Source: Advenella sp048381675 (GTDB taxonomy: Bacteria > Pseudomonadota > Gammaproteobacteria > Burkholderiales > Burkholderiaceae_B). Taken from it: a stretch of 64,000 bases of DNA. Position 1 is the stretch's first letter. Every line of letters starts with the position of its first letter. The notes under the pieces are model-generated. The model saw nothing but the letters and a program-made list of their open reading frames with translations, searched no databases and was not told the origin of the DNA. Below are positions 25,215 through 33,662 of this stretch, piece after piece. The stretch covers positions 113,358 to 177,357 of the forward strand of contig NZ_JBLWIS010000006.1 of NCBI RefSeq assembly GCF_048381675.1. Reading direction: 5' to 3'. The position numbers and the translations under genes were made by a program.

Positions 25215-25864
25215 TCATGGAACCTTTTATCTCTTTCGAAGGACTGGTTGCACCGCTTGACCGTGCTAACGTGGATACGGATGCCATTTTGCCCAAGCAG
25301 TTCATGAAGTCGATTTCACGTACCGGTTTCGGTCCTAATCTCTTTGATGAATTGCGATACCTGGATCGGGGCGAACCAGGCCAGGATGTGTCGAAAAGGC
25401 CGTTGAATCCCGAGTTTTCTCTTAACTTGCCTCGTTACAAAGGCGCTTCTATCTTGCTGACGCGTCAGAATTTTGGTTGTGGCTCCAGTCGTGAGCATGC
25501 ACCATGGGCTTTGCATGATTATGGCTTTCGGGTGTTGATTGCCCCAAGCTTCGCCGATATTTTTTTCGGCAACTGTTTCAAGAATGGCATGTTGCCTATT
25601 GTTTTACCTGCCAAGGTTATCGATGAGCTGTTCAGTGCGGTATACCTGACCCCGGGTTATCGCTTGAGGATTGACCTGTCATCCCAGCGTGTGATGGATT
25701 CTGCAGGAAACACGTGGCATTTTGATATTGAAGCAAGCCGGAAAGAGAGCCTTATGAAGGGTCTTGATGATATTGGGATAACACTTTCAAAAGCAGCGGT
25801 AATCCGCAGCTATGAGGCGGTCCGAAAGCAGCAGGAGCCTTGGCTGTTCCCCTCAAAGGCCTAG
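25211..25864 (+). CDS. LeuD-like hydro-lyase small subunit
   Basis: The 217-residue protein has the LeuD swivel-domain features: D-R-A-N-V-D-T-D-A-I-L-P-K-Q-F and N-F-G-C-G-S-S-R-E-H-A-P-W-A-L. A later F-F-G-N-C-F-K-N-G-M is also typical. It forms the active hydro-lyase with the LeuC-like subunit just upstream, whose TGA overlaps its ATG. A second ATG two codons in (M-E-P-F) is an equally possible start. A terminator lies about 110 bases downstream, closing the operon. Confidence 0.9.
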   Translation: MIMEPFISFEGLVAPLDRANVDTDAILPKQFMKSISRTGFGPNLFDELRYLDRGEPGQDVSKRPLNPEFSLNLPRYKGASILLTRQNFGCGSSREHAPWALHDYGFRVLIAPSFADIFFGNCFKNGMLPIVLPAKVIDELFSAVYLTPGYRLRIDLSSQRVMDSAGNTWHFDIEASRKESLMKGLDDIGITLSKAAVIRSYEAVRKQQEPWLFPSKA

Positions 25865-25971
25865 GTTTTTCACTGGATTTTAAGCGAGACCGATCGGTTT
25901 TGAGTGAAGGGTACCTGCAGTAACTGTGTTTTCCTGACGTACGCTTGGGAATAGTTCAGGTGCCTTGAGTA

Positions 25972-26007
25972 AAAATGGCGATGCCAATAAAGGCATCGCC
26001 ATTTTTT
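25972..26007 (+). terminator. Terminator after the leuD-like gene
   Basis: AAAATGGCGATGCC pairs with GGCATCGCCATTTT around a 6-base loop and ends in a run of T's. Confidence 0.88.
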
Positions 26008-26010
26008 CAG

Positions 26011-26037
26011 GCAGTTTGCCATGAACCGGCAAACTGC
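26011..26037. terminator. Second hairpin, end of mmsA
   Basis: GCAGTTTGCC and GGCAAACTGC are perfect complements around seven bases. It lies 14 bases past the mmsA stop on the minus strand. No T run follows, so it may act as an RNA 3'-end stabiliser. Confidence 0.5.
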
Positions 26038-26050
26038 TTTGGCTTGACAC

Positions 26051-27544
26051 TTATTCCATTTTAATCGTGGTATTTACGCCTTGGGCATGGTGGGCCCAGC
26101 GGGCGGTGATGGATTTGGTTTGGGTCCAGAAGCTGACGGCCTGTTTGCCGTTGGGGCCCAGGTCACCCAGTTTTGAACCGCGTGAGCCGGTAAAGCTGAA
26201 CCATGCCACGGGTACGGGAATGGGGATATTGATGCCAATCTGGCCCACATCGACATTGTTCTGGAAGTAACGGGCATCGCCACCGCTCTGGGTAAAGATG
26301 GCCACGCCATTGCCATTGGGATTGGCATTAATGAATTCAATTGCTTCATCCAGGGTATCCACGCAAACCACACACAATACCGGGCCAAAAATTTCTTCCT
26401 GGTAAATACGCATCTCGGCTTTGACACCGGCAAAAATGGTAGGGCCGACAAAGTTGCCGTTTTCATAGCCTTCAACCGTAATATCGCGGCCATCCAGCAG
26501 CAATTCGGCGCCCTCGTCGATACCGGCCTGAATCAGGCCGCGCACCCGTTCACGGGCCGCTGGCGAAACCAGCGGGCCAAGGTCTGCCGCGCGGTCGGTA
26601 CCGACATTAACCTTGAGTTTTTTGCTGCGCTCAACAAAATCGTCCAGCCATTCTTTGGTCTTGCCAACCATCACGGCCACAGACGTTGCCATGCAGCGCT
26701 GTCCGGCAGCACCAAAAGCTGCACCCACTAATTGGTTAAGAGCAACCTCTTTGTCGGCATCAGGCAAAATGACGCAATGGTTTTTGGCGCCCATCATGGC
26801 CTGGCAGCGTTTGCCTGCGTTGGATGAACGGCGGTAAATTTCAGTGCCCACACGGGTGGAGCCAATGAACGATACCGCCTTGATATCGGGATGTTCACAC
26901 AGGCGGTTGGCCACTTCAGGTCCACCGTGAACGACGTTCAGGACACCGGGTGGTAAGCCAGCCTCAAGGGCCAGCTCGGCCAGGAACAATGAGGAACTCG
27001 GGTCTTGCTCGGATGGTTTCAGCACAAAGGTATTGCCACACGCTACCGCAATCGGGAACATGAAGCAGGGCAGCATGATGGGAAAGTTGAAGGCGGTAAT
27101 GCCGGCACAAACGCCTAAAGGTTGGTTCAGGGTATAAACATCAATGCCCGATGCCGCATTTTCGGCATATTCGCCCAATTGCAGGCTCACAATCGAGCAG
27201 GCGTGCTCAATGACCTCAAGGCCGCGGCCAACCTCGCCTTCGGCGTCGGGCAGGGTCTTGCCGTGTTCCAGGGTAATCAGTTCGGCCAGTTTGCCGGCGT
27301 TTTCACGAACCAGTTGCTGCAGTTTCAGCATGATACGCATGCGGGTGCCCTGGCCGCTATTGCGCCAGGTCTTGAAGGCTTGCTTGGCACTGGCAACCGC
27401 CTGATCCACTTCGTCAAGCGTGGCAAAAGGCACCCGGGCAACCACTTCCTGGTTGGCCGGATTCACCACATCGTGCCAAACCGCAGAGACGGAGCGGACT
27501 TTTTCACCATTGATAATCAGGGGTACTTCTGGGATGGAACGCAT
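26051..27544 (-). CDS. mmsA: CoA-acylating methylmalonate-semialdehyde dehydrogenase
   Basis: The 497-residue aldehyde dehydrogenase carries T-A-F-N-F-P-I-M-L-P, typical of MmsA, and the catalytic cysteine in G-A-A-G-Q-R-C-M-A-T-S. The family oxidises methylmalonate semialdehyde (valine, thymine and inositol breakdown) to propionyl-CoA with NAD+ and CoA. In other bacteria mmsB (3-hydroxyisobutyrate dehydrogenase) is next to it; here the neighbour upstream, 12 bases away, is an ABC-transporter binding protein. AAAGGAT lies before the ATG. Confidence 0.92.
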   Translation of the reverse strand: MRSIPEVPLIINGEKVRSVSAVWHDVVNPANQEVVARVPFATLDEVDQAVASAKQAFKTWRNSGQGTRMRIMLKLQQLVRENAGKLAELITLEHGKTLPDAEGEVGRGLEVIEHACSIVSLQLGEYAENAASGIDVYTLNQPLGVCAGITAFNFPIMLPCFMFPIAVACGNTFVLKPSEQDPSSSLFLAELALEAGLPPGVLNVVHGGPEVANRLCEHPDIKAVSFIGSTRVGTEIYRRSSNAGKRCQAMMGAKNHCVILPDADKEVALNQLVGAAFGAAGQRCMATSVAVMVGKTKEWLDDFVERSKKLKVNVGTDRAADLGPLVSPAARERVRGLIQAGIDEGAELLLDGRDITVEGYENGNFVGPTIFAGVKAEMRIYQEEIFGPVLCVVCVDTLDEAIEFINANPNGNGVAIFTQSGGDARYFQNNVDVGQIGINIPIPVPVAWFSFTGSRGSKLGDLGPNGKQAVSFWTQTKSITARWAHHAQGVNTTIKME

Positions 27545-27556
27545 TATGTAATCCTT

Positions 27557-28768
27557 TTACTGTTTAAGAAGAGAGCAGCTTGATTCGGAAAGGGGCTGGA
27601 AAGCTTCTGCGGCCGGAATAGTGGCGAGCAGTTTCGAGTAATCCCATTCGCTTTGTTTTTCAGACGGTTTTTTGACTTCATACAGATACATGTCGTGAAT
27701 TACACGGCCATTGGGCTGGATGGAGGCGTTGTGCATGATGGGGTCTTCAATCGGGATCTCGCGCATTTTGGCGGCTACTTTATCCCCTTCGGTAGACTTG
27801 GCAGCAGCGACTGCTTTCAGGTAATGCAGCACGCTTGAATAAACGCCGGCCTGAGTCATGGTAGGTTTCAGGTTATTGAATTCTTTGGCGAAACGATTAG
27901 ACCAGGCACGGGTATTATCATCAAAGTCCCAGTAGAAACCGTCAACATAACTGAGTCCCTGGGCGTTTTCATTACCCAGGGCCCGCAGGTCAGACAGGAA
28001 AATCAGCAGTGAAACCAGGCGCTGTCCGCCATCGGTAATACCAAATTCCTTGGCCTGTTTGACCGCATTGACGGTATCCTGGCCTCCGTTAGCAAGCGCC
28101 ACCACATCGGCTTTGGAGCTTTGGGCCTGCAGCATGAAAGAAGCGTAATCGGAATTGTTCAAGGGGTGGCGTACGGCACCATTGATCTTGCCGCCCAGTG
28201 ATTCCACCATTTTTGAGGTATCGGCTTCAAGTGAGTGGCCAAAGGCATAGTCAACCGTGAGGAAATACCATGACTTGCCACCCGTGGCCATGGTCGCCTT
28301 GGCGCCACCAACCGATTGTGAATAAGTGTCAAACATCCAGTGAAATCCCACCGGAGAGCATTCTTTATTGGTCAGGGCCGTGGTGGCCGGACCGGAAAAC
28401 AGGACCACCTTGTTCTTTTCCCGGGCAATATTCTGCACGGCTAGCGCAACGGCCGAGTTGGTCAGGTCGGCAATGGCGGTTACGCCCTCACGATCAAACC
28501 ACTCCCTTGCCTTGGCGGCGCCCACATCGGCCTTATTCTGGTTGTCGGCTGAAACAAGATCGATTTTCATGCCCTTGCATTCTGCTGCCAGGCAGTCATT
28601 GATGGCCATTTTGGCGGCCGCCACCGATCCCGGGCCACCCATCGAGGCATAGGTGCCGGACATATCGGTAAGTACACCGATTTTGACGGGTGGAAGGTCA
28701 TTGGCGCTGGCCATTGAGCTGAACGCCAAAGCACAGCTTAACGCAAGCGAGTGTGCGTGGATTTTCAT
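27557..28768 (-). CDS. ABC transporter substrate-binding protein (branched-chain amino-acid type)
   Basis: The 403-residue protein has a Sec signal peptide (cleavage after S-M-A-S-A, about residue 22) and the periplasmic-binding type-1 fold of Leu/Ile/Val-family receptors (P-V-K-I-G-V-L-T-D-M-S-G-T-Y). Other conserved parts are S-A-D-N-Q-N-K-A-D-V and W-Y-F-L-T-V-D-Y-A-F-G. It would bind a small acid or amino acid in the periplasm. No permease or ATPase gene is adjacent, so it either joins a transporter coded elsewhere or is an orphan. It is followed by mmsA on the same transcript and is divergent from a LysR gene. Confidence 0.92.
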   Translation of the reverse strand: MKIHAHSLALSCALAFSSMASANDLPPVKIGVLTDMSGTYASMGGPGSVAAAKMAINDCLAAECKGMKIDLVSADNQNKADVGAAKAREWFDREGVTAIADLTNSAVALAVQNIAREKNKVVLFSGPATTALTNKECSPVGFHWMFDTYSQSVGGAKATMATGGKSWYFLTVDYAFGHSLEADTSKMVESLGGKINGAVRHPLNNSDYASFMLQAQSSKADVVALANGGQDTVNAVKQAKEFGITDGGQRLVSLLIFLSDLRALGNENAQGLSYVDGFYWDFDDNTRAWSNRFAKEFNNLKPTMTQAGVYSSVLHYLKAVAAAKSTEGDKVAAKMREIPIEDPIMHNASIQPNGRVIHDMYLYEVKKPSEKQSEWDYSKLLATIPAAEAFQPLSESSCSLLKQ

Positions 28769-28858
28769 GGTTTGTCTCCGGTTTTTTCATTCGTTTTAAT
28801 AAGTCTCTTTGGACCAAATACAGTTTGATGTGTAGAAATTAAAATTGCAATATAAAAT

Positions 28859-28889
28859 ATGCACATATCTTGTTCAAAAATGCACATAT
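28859..28889. repeat. Two ATGCACATAT repeats in the divergent promoter region
   Basis: Identical 10-bp copies start at 28859 and 28880, 21 bases apart (two helical turns), between the binding-protein gene (-) and the LysR gene (+). The second copy reaches the LysR start codon. The spacing fits binding by an oligomeric regulator such as the LysR protein itself. Confidence 0.5.
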
Positions 28890-29811
28890 GAAAACACTTG
28901 ATTGGGATGGTCTGCGGTATTTTCTGGAAGTGGCAAGAACCCAGCGGGTTAGCGCAGCGGCCGTACGCCTGGGTGTTGAGCACACTACGGTGGCCAGAAG
29001 GATTCGCCAGCTTGAAACGCAACTGGATACTTTGCTGTTTGACAAATCCCGTTCGTCAGGGTTTGTCCTGACCGCAGCCGGTCATGAATTGCTGGCCCAC
29101 GTCGAGCAAATGGAAAGCCAGTTGTTTAATGCCAGGGAGAAGGTAACCGGAGTGGGAGAGTCCCTGTCGGGCCATATCAGGGTGGCCGCCACTGAAGGTT
29201 TTGGCAGCTATATTATTACGCCCCTGTCGATGCAGTTCCGGCAACAATATCCTGATATAACTCTTGATGTCCTGCCAGTGCCGCGTTTTGTCAGCCTGAC
29301 CCGCCGTGAAGCCGATATCGCCATTACGATTGAACGCCCTTCACGCGGACCTTATGTATGTAGCAAACTGTGTGATTATTCGCTGATGCTGTATGGCACG
29401 CGTGAATATTTGCAAAACCATGCGCCCATCCGGCACCAGGATGACCTGAGGTTTCACCCGGGCATCAGTTATGTTGAGGAACTGATTTATAGCGACCAGT
29501 TACGCTATCTGGAAGATGTGCTGCCTTTGAACAACGTTGTTTTCAAAAGTACCAGCATTATTGCGCAATATTATGCCTGTTTGCAGGGGCAGGCACTGGC
29601 CATCTTGCCATGCTTCATGGCAGCCCAGAACCCGCATCTGGTCGCCATTTTGCCAGAAGATATCCATGTCCAGCGCAGTTTCTGGATGTATTTTCATGAA
29701 GACCTGAAGCGCCTGAAGCGCATAACCGCTTTTTGTGATTTTGTAAGAAGTGTGGTAGAAAGGAATGCAGGATTAATGAAAGGAACAAGCAAGGCCTTGT
29801 TCGTATTTTAA
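28888..29811 (+). CDS. LysR-family transcriptional regulator, divergent from the mmsA unit
   Basis: The 307-residue protein begins M-K-T-L-D-W-D-G-L-R-Y-F-L-E-V-A and has a LysR helix-turn-helix (V-S-A-A-A-V-R-L-G-V, then T-T-V-A-R-R-I-R-Q-L-E) with a C-terminal sensing domain. This N-terminus resembles regulators placed beside mmsA or aldehyde dehydrogenase genes. A TTG 18 bases earlier could also serve, but the ATG fits the family better. It is divergent from the binding protein-mmsA unit and probably controls it. The dienelactone hydrolase gene follows 18 bases later. Confidence 0.9.
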   Translation: MKTLDWDGLRYFLEVARTQRVSAAAVRLGVEHTTVARRIRQLETQLDTLLFDKSRSSGFVLTAAGHELLAHVEQMESQLFNAREKVTGVGESLSGHIRVAATEGFGSYIITPLSMQFRQQYPDITLDVLPVPRFVSLTRREADIAITIERPSRGPYVCSKLCDYSLMLYGTREYLQNHAPIRHQDDLRFHPGISYVEELIYSDQLRYLEDVLPLNNVVFKSTSIIAQYYACLQGQALAILPCFMAAQNPHLVAILPEDIHVQRSFWMYFHEDLKRLKRITAFCDFVRSVVERNAGLMKGTSKALFVF

Positions 29812-29829
29812 CAACAACGGAGAATACTT

Positions 29830-30489
29830 ATGTACATGACTTTGCGGGCAGAAGACGGACACGTTTTTGATGCTTATGTGGCCGGAGAGGAGACTGCCCG
29901 TGCGGGAATAGTGGTCATTCAGGAAATTTTTGGTGTCAATAGCCATATACGTGATGTGGCCGACTTTTTTGCCGCACAGGGTTATCGTGTTATCGCCCCG
30001 GCCCTGTTTGACCGGGTTCAGTCCAAAGTAGAGCTTGGCTATACCCACAAGGATGTCCAGAAAGGCCTTGATTTACGCAGTGAAATCAGCCAGGAGCAGG
30101 TGATGCAGGATATTGCTGCAGCCGTTAAGGCATTGGCACCACAGTCCAGTGTTGGGGTTGTAGGCTATTGCTGGGGAGGCACGCTGGCATGGCTTGCCGC
30201 ATGCAAGATTGCGGGTGTCAAGGCGGCTTCATGCTGGTACGGCGGTGGTTTGGCACAGGTTGCCAATGAGCAAACTACCATGCCGGTGCAAATGCATTTT
30301 GGCGAACTGGATAAATCCATTCCTGCAAGCGATATCGAGCTTATTCGCAAAGCTCAGCCGAATGTTGAAATGTTTGTGTATGCTGGTGTTGATCATGGAT
30401 TTGGTTGTGATCAGCGCGGCTCTTATGATAAAGCGGCAACCGAATTGGCCCGTCTGAGAACAATTTCGTTTTTTACGAAACATTTATAA
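29830..30489 (+). CDS. Dienelactone hydrolase family protein
   Basis: The 219-residue alpha/beta hydrolase has the nucleophile motif G-Y-C-W-G-G (Cys near residue 115), an acid in F-G-E-L-D-K-S-I-P, and the histidine in D-H-G-F-G-C-D. A Cys-Asp-His triad is the mark of the dienelactone hydrolase family, which opens lactones in chloroaromatic breakdown; many members have other, unknown esterase roles. A glutamate early in I-Q-E-I-F-G-V-N is also conserved. ACGGAGA precedes the ATG. Confidence 0.92.
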   Translation: MYMTLRAEDGHVFDAYVAGEETARAGIVVIQEIFGVNSHIRDVADFFAAQGYRVIAPALFDRVQSKVELGYTHKDVQKGLDLRSEISQEQVMQDIAAAVKALAPQSSVGVVGYCWGGTLAWLAACKIAGVKAASCWYGGGLAQVANEQTTMPVQMHFGELDKSIPASDIELIRKAQPNVEMFVYAGVDHGFGCDQRGSYDKAATELARLRTISFFTKHL

Positions 30490-30508
30490 AAAAATGCACG
30501 AGGTGGCT

Positions 30509-32164
30509 ATGAAAATCCATAAAATTTTGTTTGCAGTCCTATTGGTTGCTGGGTCAGGCGCCCATGTCGCTGCCAACGTGCCAGCACTTACCGTAGCAGA
30601 AGAACCGGTGCTTTTTTTGGAGCAGCCGCCTGTTTTTGGCAAGGTGCCTGAGAGTGCCGTTGTCATTTCCTCGCAAATGCCGCTTTCCTGGTTTGACGGC
30701 AACCGGCCGGTTAGACAAACGCAGCAAGCCATTGCGTTGCTTGAGCAAGCCGGGCTGCAGGGCCTGAACCCGGCCGATTACCCTACGCAAAGCCTGAAGC
30801 AGCAACTGGCACAAGCCAAGGGCGGGCAGTTGAGTAGTGAGCAGGTCGCCCGTCTTGATAACAATATCAGCCGGGTCATGCGGGCGTATGTCAAAGATCT
30901 TAAAAATGGCCGGGTTGACCCCGCCAGTGTAAAACAGAAATTCAACCGTATTCCCATTACCGATGCGCAGGCGGATGCCTTGCTGCAAAACGCCTTGCAA
31001 CAGGATAACCTGGCCAGTTTGCCCGAATCCATTACCAGTCCCATACCTATGTATGGCAGCTTGCTTAAGGTGTTGGCCCATTATAAAACCCTAGTTGGTA
31101 ACCCGGCCTGGCAAACGCCTTTGCCCTCCCTTAAGGGCAATGGCCTTAAACCCGGCCAGCCCTATGCCGGACTAGCCGTTGTGCAGGCACGCCTTGAGGC
31201 CTTGGGAGATTTGTCTCCGGGTGCCGCAGTGCCTGCTGTTTACGATTCCAGGTTGGTTCAAGGCATAAAAAACTTCCAGGAGCGACACGGACTGGAGCCG
31301 GATGGGGTAATTGGTAAAGGTACGCTGGAACAGTTGGCGGTAACCCCCGGGCAACGTGTCAGGCAAATTGAAATCAGTCTTGAGCGATTGCGCTGGACAC
31401 CCCTCACCACTCATCCGCGCATGATTGTGGTGAATGTGCCCGAGTTCATTTTGCGGGGTTATAACGTTAAGATGGGCAAGATAGAACCACAAATTGAAAT
31501 GAAAGTCATTGTGGGCAAGGCATTCAATACCAGTACCCCCTTGTTTGATGGCGAAATGAAATTCATCGAATTCAGCCCATACTGGAATATCCCTCCTTCG
31601 ATTGCACGCAGTGAAACCATTCCGCGCCTTCGCAGGGATCCTGGTTATTTAAGCCGCCAGGGAATGGAGTTTGTGCTGGGCAATGGTGTGTCAACGGTCG
31701 TCAGTGAAGCAAACATAAATGCGGTATTGGCGGGCAAGGCCCGGATCCGACAGCGTCCCGGCCCACAAAATGCCTTGGGAGATATCAAATTCATCTTCCC
31801 TAACAACATGAGCATTTTCCTGCACCATACGCCATCCGTCGGGTTGTTTGACCGAACCCGCCGCGATTTCAGCCATGGCTGTATCCGGGTCGAGGCACCG
31901 GTTGAGCTGGCACAGTTTATCTTGGTCAACCAGCCTGAATGGACGGCACCGCGCATCAAATCGGCGATGGAGGCCAGAAAATCGAATACAATTAAGCTTG
32001 AGGAGCCGATTCCTGTTGTTCTGGCATATAGTACCGTCGTGGTGAAAAATAATAAAACGTACTTCTTCCCTGATCTTTACGGGCAGGACAAATTGCTGAA
32101 CCAGGCTCTTCTGCGTCATACGCAGCAACAGGCCTCTAAGCCTTTGCTTGCGTCCAATCCTTAA
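30509..32164 (+). CDS. L,D-transpeptidase of the YcbB/LdtD type
   Basis: The 551-residue protein has a signal peptide (M-K-I-H-K-I-L-F-A-V-L-L, cleavage near H-V-A-A). A scaffold domain follows, then a peptidoglycan-binding helix bundle at about residues 245-280 (I-K-N-F-Q-E-R-H-G-L-E-P-D-G-V-I-G), and a YkuD catalytic domain. The active Cys is in S-H-G-C-I-R-V-E (about residue 458), with His in H-H-T-P-S. Such enzymes make 3-3 cross-links in the cell wall. The ATG at 30509 is preferred over one five codons earlier because GAGGTGG stands before it. The YcbK-like gene follows, as in E. coli ycbB-ycbK. Confidence 0.92.
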   Translation: MKIHKILFAVLLVAGSGAHVAANVPALTVAEEPVLFLEQPPVFGKVPESAVVISSQMPLSWFDGNRPVRQTQQAIALLEQAGLQGLNPADYPTQSLKQQLAQAKGGQLSSEQVARLDNNISRVMRAYVKDLKNGRVDPASVKQKFNRIPITDAQADALLQNALQQDNLASLPESITSPIPMYGSLLKVLAHYKTLVGNPAWQTPLPSLKGNGLKPGQPYAGLAVVQARLEALGDLSPGAAVPAVYDSRLVQGIKNFQERHGLEPDGVIGKGTLEQLAVTPGQRVRQIEISLERLRWTPLTTHPRMIVVNVPEFILRGYNVKMGKIEPQIEMKVIVGKAFNTSTPLFDGEMKFIEFSPYWNIPPSIARSETIPRLRRDPGYLSRQGMEFVLGNGVSTVVSEANINAVLAGKARIRQRPGPQNALGDIKFIFPNNMSIFLHHTPSVGLFDRTRRDFSHGCIRVEAPVELAQFILVNQPEWTAPRIKSAMEARKSNTIKLEEPIPVVLAYSTVVVKNNKTYFFPDLYGQDKLLNQALLRHTQQQASKPLLASNP

Positions 32165-32186
32165 AATTACCAGGAGAATGTATAGC

Positions 32187-32753
32187 ATGTTGTTGCATAC
32201 ACCTCATACCAGACGCCAGTTTTTGCGAACCACCCGAAAACTGGCGCTGACAGGTGCAGTATTTTCAATCGCCCCATCTGTCAATGCCGGTTTGTCACTT
32301 GGCGCCAACAATCACCTTCTTGCTCTCGACCATACGCATACCAATGAAAAACTGTCTGTGGTTTATCGTTTGGGTGACCGGTATGTCAATTCGGCGCTTA
32401 CCCGCCTGAACCGTTTTCTGCGCGATCATTATTCAGGTACCGTCGGTATTATGGATCCGGCACTTTACGATATTCTTAATGGTATCAAAGTAGCTTTGCG
32501 TACCGATATTCCTTACCAGATTATTTCTGGTTACCGCGATCCGCATACCAACGAGCGCTTGCGTAAAACCCGTGGTGGTGGCGTAGCCAAGAAAAGCCTG
32601 CACATGCAGGGAAGGGCATTGGATATTCGCATGCCCGGTGTGCCACTTGATGAATTGCGTGATGCAGCACTGTCGCTAAAAGCTGGCGGTGTGGGTTATT
32701 ACCCGGACAGTCGGTTTGTACATGTGGATACCGGCGGCATCCGCAGTTGGTAA
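32187..32753 (+). CDS. Tat-exported DUF882/YcbK-like peptidase M15 family protein
   Basis: The 188-residue protein starts with a twin-arginine signal (T-R-R-Q-F-L-R-T, then a hydrophobic stretch ending S-V-N-A). The mature part has the M15/DUF882 zinc-site pattern: S-G-Y-R-D-P-H-T-N, S-L-H-M-Q-G-R-A-L-D-I-R and F-V-H-V-D. E. coli YcbK/MepK, of this family, is a DD-/LD-endopeptidase that cuts 3-3 cross-links. That pairs well with the L,D-transpeptidase upstream (23 bases). The ATG used has AGGAG ten bases upstream; an earlier in-frame ATG is too close to it. Confidence 0.93.
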   Translation: MLLHTPHTRRQFLRTTRKLALTGAVFSIAPSVNAGLSLGANNHLLALDHTHTNEKLSVVYRLGDRYVNSALTRLNRFLRDHYSGTVGIMDPALYDILNGIKVALRTDIPYQIISGYRDPHTNERLRKTRGGGVAKKSLHMQGRALDIRMPGVPLDELRDAALSLKAGGVGYYPDSRFVHVDTGGIRSW

Positions 32754-32780
32754 TTCATTACCAAATAAAAAAATATTAAT

Positions 32781-32807
32781 GTGCCCGTCCGGTTTTGGTC
32801 CGGGCAC
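32781..32807. terminator. Hairpin after the ycbK-like gene
   Basis: GTGCCCG and CGGGCAC form a stem with further pairing inside (CCGG). There is no T run on the plus strand, so its role as terminator is uncertain. Confidence 0.4.
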
Positions 32808-32834
32808 AGCTCTTGGTTTGCAAAGTTAGTGTCA

Positions 32835-33338
32835 ATGTCTTCCTATTCCCTCCGTAAATTATTACCCTCTGATATTGATGCCATCGTTAGCATACAGCGG
32901 CAGGCATATTTGGCTGAGTTGTGTGAAAGAAAAGAAGTGCTGGAAAGCAAGGTTAAGGCTGCCATAGCGCCAGAAACCAGTTGGGGGGTATTCAGGGGCG
33001 CCGAATTATGTGGTTATGCGATTGCCTATCCATGGAGCGATGGCCTGACACCGGTTTGGGATCATCCTTATGCCGCTTTTCAGGGGCCCTGCAACAGTAT
33101 TTATATTCACGATATAGCCGTTGCCACGCCTCACCTTCGCTGCGGACTGGCTGAAAAAATGCTGCTTTGCCTTTTTGATCGGGCCGCTTTGTTGGGATTG
33201 AATAAAGCCCTTCTTATTGCTGTCCAAGGAGCCCATCAGTACTGGCAGCGGTTTGGTTTTGAAGTTTGTCAGCAACTGTCGACAAAAAGTTTTGGCGATG
33301 ATGCCTTGTGCATGCAGCGTAATCTCTTAACTTCATGA
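32835..33338 (+). CDS. GNAT-family N-acetyltransferase
   Basis: The 167-residue protein (M-S-S-Y-S-L-R-K-L-L-P-S-D-I-D) has a GNAT pattern: I-Y-I-H-D-I-A-V leading to an acetyl-CoA loop around H-L-R-C-G-L-A-E-K-M, and a late W-Q-R-F-G-F. The acceptor substrate is unknown. The upstream part of the open frame overlaps a hairpin and is not used. No strong Shine-Dalgarno is seen. It seems to be a single gene. Confidence 0.82.
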   Translation: MSSYSLRKLLPSDIDAIVSIQRQAYLAELCERKEVLESKVKAAIAPETSWGVFRGAELCGYAIAYPWSDGLTPVWDHPYAAFQGPCNSIYIHDIAVATPHLRCGLAEKMLLCLFDRAALLGLNKALLIAVQGAHQYWQRFGFEVCQQLSTKSFGDDALCMQRNLLTS

Positions 33339-33662
33339 TACAAAAGCTTAAAATAAACCAGCCAAATGTGCGCAACTATTTATTTGATAAATTTTTGTGC
33401 GGTGCGGTAAAATGAGCGGCTTAAAGATGAGACATTATTTCCACAAAAGATATTTTGTTGGCTTGGTTGTTTAATTTCACCATGGTTTATCTGGATTTCA
33501 GTGTAAATAAATGCCAAACCTTTTGATTTTCAATGTTTTTCCTTGAATAATCATGGTTGGTGAAATTTTTTTGTACATTTTCTTTAAGATCGGATATAAC
33601 TATTGGTTTATTGGAAATAATAATTGTTTCAAATAACATAGTAAACAATTAGGGTTGATGAG
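33339..33662. other. AT-rich intergenic region upstream of maoC-like gene
   Basis: The 324 bases are very AT-rich and have no supported ORF on either strand. A perfect dyad (33621-33651) lies close to the start of the next gene. No clear promoter pair was assigned. Confidence 0.55.
33621..33651. promoter_or_regulatory. Dyad upstream of the MaoC-like gene
   Basis: TAATTGTTT and AAACAATTA are exact complements 13 bases apart, ending 11 bases before the ATG. It could be an operator or hairpin near the ribosome site. Confidence 0.35.

Noticed and set aside
23781..25864. Naming the pair leuC and leuD outright
   Set aside because: The fold and cysteines fit, but leuA/leuB are absent and the pair overlaps a lyase gene, so the substrate is not settled.
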